From Catenulispora sp. GP43 (GTDB taxonomy: Bacteria; Actinomycetota; Actinomycetes; Streptomycetales; Catenulisporaceae): a stretch of 64,000 nucleotides of DNA. Positions 17,992-25,139 of this stretch are shown here, piece after piece. How positions within the stretch are numbered: position 1 is the stretch's first letter; each line of letters opens with the position of its first letter. The stretch lies in assembly GCF_041260665.1 (NCBI RefSeq), contig NZ_JBGCCT010000035.1, positions 1 to 64,000 of the forward strand, read 5' to 3'. A program made the position numbers and the translations under genes. The notes under the pieces are model-generated. The model did not search any database, was not told the DNA's origin, and saw only the letters and a program-made list of their open reading frames with translations.

Positions 17992-18313
17992 ATGGGCCCG
18001 TATCACATCCCGAAGAACCTCGCGATCGCCCGCCCTGACGGTCGAGGCCTCGGAGCTCGCGGAGATCTTCCAGTGGCTCACGCCGGAGGAGTCGGCGGAG
18101 GTGATGTCGGACCCTGATAAGGCTTTCCGGGTCCGCGACGAGGTGGCCGACGTCCTGGCCTATCTCCTGCAGCTGGCTGGGGCCTGCGGGGTGGATGTGC
18201 TGCAGGCGCTGGCCGAGAAGATCGAGCGCAACGAGGACCGTTTTCCTGTTCCCCGAGGTAGAGCCTCAGAAACGGGCACTCTGGACACTCCGCGCGTAGG
18301 GTGGTGCGCATGA
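17992..18313 (+). pseudogene. Broken MazG-like (dCTPase-type) nucleotide pyrophosphohydrolase
   Basis: Two frames together give a MazG/RS21-C6-like protein: GPYHIPKNLAIA in the first frame, then LTVEASELAEIFQWLTPEES, VRDEVADVLAYLLQLA and KIERNEDRFPV in the second. The switch coincides with GCCC duplicated in tandem (18028-18035); removing four bases restores a continuous family sequence. The usual N-terminal ~25 residues ending in RDW are also missing, apparently lost where the LacI gene ends. Intact members hydrolyse non-canonical or excess dNTPs. The remnant's last codons overlap the thioredoxin start. Confidence 0.75.
18297..18302 (+). promoter_or_regulatory. -10 box TAGGGT for leaderless trxA
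   Basis: TAGGGT is 7 nt before the ATG at 18310, with no Shine-Dalgarno sequence, consistent with transcription starting at the start codon. Confidence 0.45.
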
Positions 18314-18702
18314 GCACTGTGGAACTGACCAAGGACACGTTCGAGACGGCGGTCACCTCCGACGGGATCGTGCTGGTCGACTTCTGGGCGGAGTGGTGCG
18401 GGCCGTGCAAGCAGTTCGCCCCGATCTACGACAGGGTGTCGGAGGCCAACCCGGACATCACCTTCGCCAAGGTGGACACCGAAGACCAGCCGGAACTCGC
18501 GGGCGCGTTCGACATCCGCTCCATCCCGACGCTGATGATCTTCCGTGACGGCGTGATGGTCTACGGCCAGCCCGGCGCGCTGCCCGAGGCCCCGCTCGTG
18601 GACCTGATCGCGCAGGCGCGGGCGCTGGACATGGAAGAGGTGCGCAAGCAGATCGCCGCGAACCAGAACGGCGGGCATGAGGGGGCTGACGCTCAGGCGT
18701 AG
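18310..18702 (+). CDS. trxA: Thioredoxin
   Basis: A 130-residue thioredoxin with the redox motif WCGPC (about 29-33) in DFWAEWCGPCKQF and the cis-proline loop RSIPTLMIF. The C-terminus carries about 15 extra residues (GGHEGADAQA) compared with E. coli TrxA. It is cytoplasmic, with no signal peptide. The ATG at 18310 is chosen over a GTG nine bases earlier because of the leaderless promoter spacing. Confidence 0.93.
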   Translation: MSTVELTKDTFETAVTSDGIVLVDFWAEWCGPCKQFAPIYDRVSEANPDITFAKVDTEDQPELAGAFDIRSIPTLMIFRDGVMVYGQPGALPEAPLVDLIAQARALDMEEVRKQIAANQNGGHEGADAQA

Positions 18703-18710
18703 CCGGTTTC

Positions 18711-19610
18711 TCAGGCCCGGCCCCGCGCCACCTGGACCAGCCACCCGGCCGCCTCGCTCAGCTCCCGGCCCCGCGGCCACACCGCGCGCAGCGTCCGGCG
18801 CAGCGCGACATCGTCGGCGAGCGGCACCTCGACGAGCCGGCCGGCGGCGACGTCCTCGGCGACCGCCAGCACGCTGAGGACCGCCGGCCCGCTCCCGGAC
18901 AGGGCGGCCGAGCGCAGCGGCGCCGTGGCCCCCAGCTCGATCAGCGGCACCGCCGGGCCGTCGTGGGCGGCGAGCGCCGCCTCCAGCACCTCGCGCGTCC
19001 CGGAGCCCGGTTCGCGCAGCAGCAGCGGTTCGGCGGCCAGCTCGGCCGCCGTCACCGGCTCCCTGCGCCGCGCCCACGGATGCGCCGGCGCCACCGCCAC
19101 GACCAGCCGGTCCCGGCCGACGACCGCCGAATGCAGGTCGCGCGGGACCCACGGCCCCTCCACGAATCCGAGCTCCACCTGGCCGGCCCGCAGCGCCGCG
19201 ACCACCTGGTGGGAGTTCTCCACGGTCAGCCCGACGCGGGTGGCCGGACGCAGCCGGCGCAGCTCGATGAGCCACTTGGGCATCAGGTGCTCGGCGATGG
19301 TCAGGCTGGCGGCCACGGCCAGCCGCTCGTCGGCGTGGGTGCGCAGCGCCGCGGCACCCTCCACCAGCGCCTCGGCCTGCTCCAGGACCCGGCGGGCCCA
19401 GTCGGTGACGACGGCGCCGTCACCGGTCAGCCGGGAGCCGGAGGTGGTGCGCTCCAGCAGCTTGAGCCCGAGCCGGCGCTCCAGGGTGGCCATCCGCGCC
19501 GAGGCCGAGGGCTGGCTGATGCCGACGCGCGCGGCCGCCTTGCCGAGGGAGCCGGTGTCGGCGACGGCCACCAGCAGCTGGAGCGCGTCCAGATCCGGGA
19601 GTCGGGTCAT
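18711..19610 (-). CDS. LysR-family transcriptional regulator
   Basis: A 299-residue LTTR: N-terminal winged helix (LDALQLLVAVADTGSLGKAA then ISQPSASARMATLERRLG) and a substrate-binding-like effector domain (GQVELGFVEGPWV). It is divergent from the YeiH-type transporter gene with about 70 bp between them. The same pairing of a LysR regulator with yeiH is known in other bacteria (YeiE/CbbR-like), so it most likely regulates that gene. Confidence 0.9.
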   Translation of the reverse strand: MTRLPDLDALQLLVAVADTGSLGKAAARVGISQPSASARMATLERRLGLKLLERTTSGSRLTGDGAVVTDWARRVLEQAEALVEGAAALRTHADERLAVAASLTIAEHLMPKWLIELRRLRPATRVGLTVENSHQVVAALRAGQVELGFVEGPWVPRDLHSAVVGRDRLVVAVAPAHPWARRREPVTAAELAAEPLLLREPGSGTREVLEAALAAHDGPAVPLIELGATAPLRSAALSGSGPAVLSVLAVAEDVAAGRLVEVPLADDVALRRTLRAVWPRGRELSEAAGWLVQVARGRA

Positions 19611-19681
19611 AGAGACAGCCTATGAGGTCTTCGGCGATCAGCGGCTACCGGGCCCGCTCGGGGGCGACCAGGGTTGATGAC

Positions 19682-20791
19682 ATGGGGAGAAGCTGGATTG
19701 CGGGCCTGGCGCTGACGGCCGGGGCAGTGGTGGTCGCCTGGTTCGCGAACCGGATGTGGCCGACACTGTCGCCGCTGACCGCCGCGGTGGTCTTGGGGGT
19801 CCTGGCGGCGAACCTGCTGCCGGCTCCGGCGATGGCCGCGGCGCGGCCGGGGCTGCAGATCGCGGCGAAGCGGGTGATGCGGCTCGGGATCGTGCTGCTG
19901 GGGCTCCAGCTGGCGCTCGGGGACGTGCTGAAGCTGGGCTGGCAGACGCTGGCGCTGGTGGTCGCGGTCGTGTTCGCGACGTTCTTCGGCACCCAGTGGC
20001 TGGGCCGCCGCATGGGCCTGCCGGGGCGGCAGCCGCTGCTGATCGCGACCGGCTTCGCGATCTGCGGGGCCAGCGCGGTGGCGGCGATGGAGGGCGTGAC
20101 CCGGCGGCCCGGCGAGTCCGAGGACGACCCGGACCCGGTGGTGGCGGTCGCGCTGGTGACGCTGTGCGGATCGCTGGCGATCCTGGTGCTGCCGCTGCTG
20201 CGCGGACCGCTGGGGCTGCACGACCCCGCGATGTTCGGGCACTGGGTGGGCGCCTCGGTGCACGACGTGGGGCAGGTGGTCGCGACCGCGGGCTCCGGCG
20301 GGGCGGTGGCGGTGAACGGCGCGGTCGTGGTGAAGCTGATGCGGGTGGCGATGCTGGCGCCGATGGTGGCCGGGACGGCGGTGGCTTGGCGGCGGCGAGC
20401 GGCTGCGGCGCCGGTCGAGATGGTCGCGGCGCCGGTGCGCGTGCCGGTCGGAGTAGGTGCCGGCGCCTACACCCATGAGGAAATCGAGACTGCGCAGCCG
20501 AGCAGCGAACCTCCGGTACAGGCCCCCAAACACCCCCCGATCGTCCCCCTCTTCGTCGCCGGCTTCCTGGCGATGATCGCGATCCGCACCGCCGGCGTCC
20601 TCCCGGCCTCCACCCTCGGCGCCGCCAAGCAGCTCCAGGACCTCCTCCTGGCTGGCGGGATGTTCGGCCTGGGCACCGGCGTCCGGCTCCGTGAGCTGGC
20701 CCGGACCGGTGCGAAGCCGCTCGCTTTGGGCCTGGCCTCCTGGGCCCTGATCGCCTCAGCGGCCTATATCGGAGTTCGGCTCACTTCCTGA
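19682..20791 (+). CDS. YeiH/PSE-family putative sulfate exporter
   Basis: A 369-residue membrane protein of the PF03601 family with about ten hydrophobic helices. Family segments seen are KRVMRLGIVLLGLQLALGDV, TGFAICGASAVAAMEGV and GHWVGASVHDVGQVVATAG. Members are proposed to export sulfate, sulfite or taurine-derived sulfonates. A hydrophilic loop (about 240-300) separates two halves. The ATG at 19682 follows TTGATGAC and has no clear Shine-Dalgarno sequence. Confidence 0.85.
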   Translation: MGRSWIAGLALTAGAVVVAWFANRMWPTLSPLTAAVVLGVLAANLLPAPAMAAARPGLQIAAKRVMRLGIVLLGLQLALGDVLKLGWQTLALVVAVVFATFFGTQWLGRRMGLPGRQPLLIATGFAICGASAVAAMEGVTRRPGESEDDPDPVVAVALVTLCGSLAILVLPLLRGPLGLHDPAMFGHWVGASVHDVGQVVATAGSGGAVAVNGAVVVKLMRVAMLAPMVAGTAVAWRRRAAAAPVEMVAAPVRVPVGVGAGAYTHEEIETAQPSSEPPVQAPKHPPIVPLFVAGFLAMIAIRTAGVLPASTLGAAKQLQDLLLAGGMFGLGTGVRLRELARTGAKPLALGLASWALIASAAYIGVRLTS

Positions 20792-20795
20792 CCAC

Positions 20796-20801
20796 TAAAA
20801 T
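20796..20801 (+). promoter_or_regulatory. -10 box TAAAAT for a leaderless FAH-gltX transcript
   Basis: TAAAAT lies 6 nt before the ATG at 20808, the best -10 match in this part of the window. Confidence 0.5.
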
Positions 20802-20807
20802 CACAGG

Positions 20808-21602
20808 ATGCGCATCGCTAGATTCTCCATCGACGACGAGGTGAAGTTCGGGCTCGTGGAGGGCGAGGGCGAGCAGCCCGAGTCCCTGGAGGTGGCCGAG
20901 ATCCTGGGCCACCCGTTCGGCCCGGTCCAGGTCACCCAACGGCGCTGGCCCCTGTCCCGGGTGCGGCTGCTCGCGCCGGTGCTCCCGTCGAAGGTGATCG
21001 GCATCGGGCGCAACTACGCCGAGCACGCCGCGGAGCTCGGCAACGAGGCGCCCGGCAAGAACGACCCCGCCGTGGTGTTCCTCAAGCCCTCCACCTCCGT
21101 GATCGGCCCGTCCGACGCCATCCAGTACCCGCTCGGCGTGTCCTTCGACGTGCAGCACGAGGCGGAGCTGGCAGTGGTGATCGGGCGCATGTGCCGGCAG
21201 GTGCCGGTCGCGCGGGTGCCCGAGGTGGTGCTGGGCTACACCTGCGGCAACGACGTCACCGCGCGCGACCTGCAGCGTGCGGAGAACCAGTGGGGCCGGG
21301 CCAAGGGCTTCGACACGTTCTGCCCCCTGGGCCCGTGGATCGAGACCGAGCTGGACCCGGCGGACCTGGCGATCACCTGCACGGTGGACGGCGAGCTGCG
21401 GCAGGCCGGGCGCACCGCGCAGATGACCCGGTCGGTCGCCGACCTGGTCTCCTACGTCTCCGAGGCGATGACCCTGCTGCCCGGCGACGTGATCCTCACC
21501 GGGACCCCGGCCGGGGTCGGGCCGATCGTGGTGGGGCAGCAGGTGTCGGTCGGCATCGAAGGCATTGGCAACTTGACGAACCGGGTGGTGGCTCGTGACT
21601 GA
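20808..21602 (+). CDS. Fumarylacetoacetate hydrolase family protein
   Basis: A 264-residue FAH-fold enzyme. After an N-terminal cap (1-60) come KVIGIGRNYAEHA, FDVQHEAELAVVIGR with the metal-binding glutamates, VLGYTCGNDVTARDLQ with an Asp ligand, and LPGDVILTGTPAGVG. Homologues include 2-hydroxyhepta-2,4-diene-1,7-dioate isomerases, oxaloacetate decarboxylases and acylpyruvases; the exact substrate is not decided by the sequence. Its stop overlaps the GTG start of gltX by 8 bp, a coupling often seen in actinobacteria. Confidence 0.88.
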   Translation: MRIARFSIDDEVKFGLVEGEGEQPESLEVAEILGHPFGPVQVTQRRWPLSRVRLLAPVLPSKVIGIGRNYAEHAAELGNEAPGKNDPAVVFLKPSTSVIGPSDAIQYPLGVSFDVQHEAELAVVIGRMCRQVPVARVPEVVLGYTCGNDVTARDLQRAENQWGRAKGFDTFCPLGPWIETELDPADLAITCTVDGELRQAGRTAQMTRSVADLVSYVSEAMTLLPGDVILTGTPAGVGPIVVGQQVSVGIEGIGNLTNRVVARD

Positions 21603-23100
21603 TATCGCAACGAACGTTCCCAATACGGACAAGCCCGTACGTGTCCGTTTCCCTCCGTCGCCCACGGGCGACCCGCACGTCGGCATGGTCCGCTCGGCGC
21701 TGTTCAACTACGCCTTCGCGCGGCACTACGGCGGCACCTTCGTCTTCCGCATCGAGGACACGGACGCCGCGCGCAACACCGAGGAGTCCTACAACGCGCT
21801 CCTGGCGACCATGCGCTGGATGGGCTTCGAGTGGGACGAGGGCCCGGAGGTCGGCGGAGCCTACGGCCCCTACCGGCAGTCCGAGCGCATGGACATCTAC
21901 GCCGACATCGCCGGCAAGCTCCTCGAGGGCGGCCACGCCTACCGCTGCTACTGCACGCAGGAGGAACTGGACGCGGTCAACGAGAAGGCCAAGGCCGAGA
22001 AGCGCGCCCCGGGCTACGCCGGCACCTGCCGCAACCTCACGCCCGAGCAGATCGCGGCGCACGAGGCCGCCGGCCGCACCAGCGTGCTGCGCTTCCGCAT
22101 GCCGGAGGGCACGCTGACCTGGAACGACCTGGTCCGCGGCGAGATCTCCTTCGACACCGCGAACGTCCCGGACTACGTCCTGGTCCGGGCCGACGGCTCG
22201 CCGCTGTACACGCTGGTGAACCCGGTCGACGACGCGCTGATGCGGATCACGCACGTGCTGCGCGGCGAGGACCTGCTCTCCAGCACCCCGCGCCAGCTGC
22301 CGCTGCACGCCGCGCTGATCGAGCTGGGGCTGTCGGAGACGGTGCCGGTGTTCGGGCACTTGCCCTACGTCATGGGCGAGGGCAACAAGAAGCTGTCGAA
22401 GCGGGACCCGGAGGCCTCGTTCTCCTTCTACGTGAAGGAGGGCTACCTGCCCGAGGGCCTGCTGAACTACCTGGCGCTGCTGGGCTGGTCGCCGGGCGGG
22501 GACAAGGAGTTCTTCTCCCCCGCCGAGATGTACGCGGCCTTCGACGGCACGCGCATCAACGCCAACGCCGCGCGCTTCGACCTGAAGAAGTGCCAGGCCA
22601 TCAACGGCGACCACGTGCGCGCGCTGGCGCCGGAGGACCTGGCCCGGCGCATCGTGCCGTTCCTGGCCGAGCAGGGCCTGGTCTCCGACCCGCCGAGCCC
22701 GGAGCAGGCCGCGACGCTGGCCGCCGCGGTGCCGCTGATCCAGGAGCGGATGGTGGTGCTGCGCGAGTCGGTGGACATGATCGGGTTCCTGTTCGTGCCC
22801 GAGCACGCCTTCACCGTGGACCCGGCGGACGCCGCCAAGGCCCTCGGCGAGGACGCCAAGCCGGTCCTGCAGGCAGCCGCCAAGGCCCTGGAGGCGCTGC
22901 CGGAGTGGACGACCGCCGCCATCGACGCCGCGCTGCGCGAGAGCCTGATCGAGGGCCTCGGACTGAAGCCGAAGAACGCGTTCACGCCGGTCCGGGTCGC
23001 GGTGACCGGCCGCCGCATCTCGCCGCCGCTGTTCGAGTCGATCGAACTGCTCGGACGGGAGCGGACGCTGCGCCGGCTGGACGCCGCACTGGGCGCGTGA
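21595..23100 (+). CDS. gltX: Glutamyl-tRNA synthetase
   Basis: A 501-residue class I aminoacyl-tRNA synthetase. The HIGH-type motif is PTGDPHVG (about 22-29) and the KMSKS-type motif is KKLSKRD (about 264-270). YCTQEELD, GEISFD and PDYVLVRADGSPLYTL are also family features. In actinobacteria this enzyme usually also charges tRNA-Gln with glutamate for later amidation by GatCAB (family knowledge; gat genes are not here). The GTG start lies inside the end of the FAH gene. tRNA-Gln follows 115 bp downstream. Confidence 0.97.
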   Translation: MTDIATNVPNTDKPVRVRFPPSPTGDPHVGMVRSALFNYAFARHYGGTFVFRIEDTDAARNTEESYNALLATMRWMGFEWDEGPEVGGAYGPYRQSERMDIYADIAGKLLEGGHAYRCYCTQEELDAVNEKAKAEKRAPGYAGTCRNLTPEQIAAHEAAGRTSVLRFRMPEGTLTWNDLVRGEISFDTANVPDYVLVRADGSPLYTLVNPVDDALMRITHVLRGEDLLSSTPRQLPLHAALIELGLSETVPVFGHLPYVMGEGNKKLSKRDPEASFSFYVKEGYLPEGLLNYLALLGWSPGGDKEFFSPAEMYAAFDGTRINANAARFDLKKCQAINGDHVRALAPEDLARRIVPFLAEQGLVSDPPSPEQAATLAAAVPLIQERMVVLRESVDMIGFLFVPEHAFTVDPADAAKALGEDAKPVLQAAAKALEALPEWTTAAIDAALRESLIEGLGLKPKNAFTPVRVAVTGRRISPPLFESIELLGRERTLRRLDAALGA

Positions 23101-23142
23101 GACGGCCCTGAGCTGTAGCGGGAGGTCTGTTCTAAAGACGTT

Positions 23143-23171
23143 TTGGCCTTAGGGCGGGCCTCCCGTATAGT
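23143..23171 (+). promoter_or_regulatory. Promoter of tRNA-Gln
   Basis: TTGGCC (23143-23148) and TATAGT (23166-23171) are separated by 17 nt, a good sigma-70-type match about 45 bp upstream of the tRNA. Confidence 0.6.
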
Positions 23172-23215
23172 TATCGACGCAACGCCGCACGGCAAGATCA
23201 AGGCCGGGTGGACGT

Positions 23216-23287
23216 TGGGGTATGGTGTAATTGGCAACACGGCTGATTCTGGTTCAGTTGTTCTAGGTTCGAGTCCTGGTACCCCAG
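23216..23287 (+). tRNA. tRNA-Gln (anticodon CTG)
   Basis: A complete 72-nt cloverleaf: acceptor TGGGGTA/TACCCCA, D stem GTGT/ACAC, anticodon stem GCTGA/TCAGT around loop TTCTGGT (anticodon CTG), T arm CTAGG TTCGAGT CCTGG, discriminator G, no encoded CCA. Its 3' half (from 23242) is repeated exactly at 46615-46661, so this tRNA is the attachment site of the integrated element and is reconstituted by it. Confidence 0.95.
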
Positions 23288-23288
23288 C
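23242..23288 (+). repeat. attL: 47-bp direct repeat, left end of the AICE
   Basis: The 47 bp from the anticodon stem to one base past the tRNA are identical to 46615-46661. The flanking bases differ at both sides (G versus C before, T versus C after), which defines the limits. Confidence 0.95.
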
Positions 23289-23299
23289 TTGGTTTTGAC

Positions 23300-23340
23300 A
23301 AGGGCCGGAAGCCTCAACAGGTTTCCGGCCCTTTGTCTTT
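23300..23340 (+). terminator. Terminator after tRNA-Gln, supplied by the element
   Basis: AAGGGCCGGAA (23300-23310) pairs with TTCCGGCCCTT (23323-23333), followed by a T-rich tract. It lies just inside attL, so it came with the AICE. Confidence 0.8.
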
Positions 23341-23454
23341 TCTGGGCTCGGTGGGGACGCATTGGGGACGGCTGGGCAAGCATTGGGCAGGGCGGCCCTG
23401 GCGCGTTCGGCTGAAGCCTGTCGCACACGTCACCACTCCGCGTACGCTGAGGGC

Positions 23455-23739
23455 ATGACTGAGCCCAGCAACGCCGACGTCCTCGCCGCCGTTCAAGCTC
23501 TCGCGGCCGACGTCGCTTCACTCAGAGCCGATTTCTCGCAACACCGGGCCGAGACCCAACACAGCTTTGACCAGGTGCGCGCTGACATCGCCACGGTGCG
23601 AGCCGACGTGTCGCAGGTTCGGGCAGACATCGCCGGGGTCAAAGCGGATACGGCGTATACCGAGCGGTACATCGGAGACCTTCAAACCGCCGTTCGCGGA
23701 CACGTCACAGACCCGAACGCTCACCGGCCGGCTGCCTAG
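23455..23739 (+). CDS. Small coiled-coil protein of the AICE
   Basis: A 94-residue hypothetical protein. After AAVQALAADVASLRADF there are repeated heptad-like units (VRADIATVRADVSQVRAD) typical of a coiled coil, then a polar tail. Similar short proteins are common beside phage and AICE ends, but I do not know a function. TACGCT lies 5-6 nt before the ATG, suggesting a leaderless message. It stands alone and ends in a strong terminator. Confidence 0.6.
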   Translation: MTEPSNADVLAAVQALAADVASLRADFSQHRAETQHSFDQVRADIATVRADVSQVRADIAGVKADTAYTERYIGDLQTAVRGHVTDPNAHRPAA

Positions 23740-23787
23740 CCCTAGAGCAGGGTGAACGCCCCGGCAACGCTGTAGATGCCCATACTC

Positions 23788-23815
23788 AGCCCGACCGCCC
23801 TGGTCGGGCTTTTTG
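23788..23815 (+). terminator. Rho-independent terminator
   Basis: AGCCCGACC and GGTCGGGCT form a perfect 9-bp stem with a 5-nt loop, followed by TTTT. Confidence 0.85.
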
Positions 23816-23943
23816 TGTCGGCGGTCAAGGCCGATTCCACGTTTCGCCGACGCTTCCAACGCTAGGGCTAGGCTTGATGAGCCGAGAAGCACCCTGCGAT
23901 ATCGGCGCAATACTTCTGCGGAACACAGGAGGTTGGTTCCAAT

Positions 23944-24585
23944 ATGGCGACGTCGACGGAGCGGATTGCTTCCGTACTTGAGCGGCGGATTGAGGACGGT
24001 TCGTACCTTCCTGGCAGGCTTGCCCCGTCGACCATGGACGTTTGCTCTGAGTTCGGCGTTTCCCCTGGAACGGCTCAGCGGGCACTCAAGCTGCTCGATG
24101 CCCGTGGCCTGACCACCGGAGGCGGTCAGGGCCGCCAGCGCCGCATCGTGGACCGCAAAGACTCCGCCACCCCTGTCGAGCCCATCGACTACATTCGCTC
24201 TGCTCTTGCAGACGGGACGATTCGCCCAGGGTCGCCGCTGCCGTCTGAAAATCAGATTATGGCCGCTACGGGATTCTCTCGTTATGCCGTACGCGAAGCC
24301 CTAGCCGTTCTGGAACGGTCAGGGGAAGTTGTAAATCGGCCCGGCCGTCGCCGGCAGGCAGCGGGCAAGCCTGCCTCAGCGGACGCACGTTACGAAGAGG
24401 TCGTGATGGCGATTCGCGACGACATAGACGAAGGGCGCCTCAAACGAGGCGCCCAGCTCCAGAGCGAGTCGCAGCTATGCGAGAGGTTTGATATGAGCCG
24501 AGTCACCATCCGGCGCGCACTTGCCGAGTTGGAGGGGGCAGGTGTGGTCTTGAAGAACGACAAGGGAAGGCGCGTTGTCGCATGA
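23944..24585 (+). CDS. Regulator built of three tandem GntR-type winged helices
   Basis: A 213-residue protein with no effector domain. Three consecutive GntR-like winged-helix units can be read: about 5-68 (VLERRIEDGSYLPG, then CSEFGVSPGTAQRALKLLD), 78-136 (IRSALADGTIRPGSPLPSE, then TGFSRYAVREALAVLE) and 149-212 (IRDDIDEGRLKRGAQLQSE, then FDMSRVTIRRALAELE). The second and third units keep the LPSE/LQSE turn; the first has diverged (LAPST). Typical GntR regulators have one such unit plus a sensor. As KorSA of pSAM2 is also a GntR protein, this is a candidate master repressor of the element. AGGAGG is about 10 nt before the ATG. Confidence 0.8.
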   Translation: MATSTERIASVLERRIEDGSYLPGRLAPSTMDVCSEFGVSPGTAQRALKLLDARGLTTGGGQGRQRRIVDRKDSATPVEPIDYIRSALADGTIRPGSPLPSENQIMAATGFSRYAVREALAVLERSGEVVNRPGRRRQAAGKPASADARYEEVVMAIRDDIDEGRLKRGAQLQSESQLCERFDMSRVTIRRALAELEGAGVVLKNDKGRRVVA

Positions 24586-24593
24586 CGATCGGT

Positions 24594-25139
24594 CTACTCC
24601 GATCGCCGCCATTCGCCCTCAAGGATTACATGCGTAATCGAGTCTCGCCACGCACCATGCGTGAAGACGTGATCTCGAATACGCCCCTCTTCCACCATTC
24701 CGTTTCGACTCATAACGGCTGCCGACGCAGTGTTCTTTGGTGAGCGCGCGCCCCAAATTCGGTGCAGCCCAAGCACGTCAAAACCTAGGCGGAGCAAGAG
24801 GCGTACCGTCTCAGTGCCATAGCTGCGGCCCCAGGCCGAAGGGTTCAGGGCAAACCCGATCTGCCCAGCTCGATGCGGTTCAACCGCGAGCCGTGCATAT
24901 CCCATCAGCTCGGCATTGCCCTCCAGCGTGACGGCAAGAGCGTAAACAGTTCGAGGTTCGCGATTAGCGTCCGCGATTCCCCCTAAAACGATGCCGGCGA
25001 CTGCCTCACGGTCGCGAGGTTCAAACGAAAGATGCTCTGTCGCCTGCTCGCTGCCGTAGATGGCATGAAGAGCTTCGGCGTCGTCCTCACGCAACTCCCG
25101 GAGTGCCAACTGCTGGCCTTCGATCGAGATCGGGTTCAT
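24594..25139 (-). CDS. GNAT-family N-acetyltransferase (RimJ/RimL-like)
   Basis: A 181-residue GNAT enzyme: N-terminal LRELREDDAEALHAIYGSE, a central beta strand AVTLEGNAELMGYARL, the acetyl-CoA region SAWGRSYGTETVRLLL and LHRIWGARSPKNTASA, which is characteristic of RimL-type transferases. The substrate (protein N-terminus, amino group or antibiotic) is unknown. Its start lies 53 bp inside the end of the upstream FAD-protein gene, so the two are translationally coupled. The GC content is clearly below the host genes. Confidence 0.85.
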   Translation of the reverse strand: MNPISIEGQQLALRELREDDAEALHAIYGSEQATEHLSFEPRDREAVAGIVLGGIADANREPRTVYALAVTLEGNAELMGYARLAVEPHRAGQIGFALNPSAWGRSYGTETVRLLLRLGFDVLGLHRIWGARSPKNTASAAVMSRNGMVEEGRIRDHVFTHGAWRDSITHVILEGEWRRSE

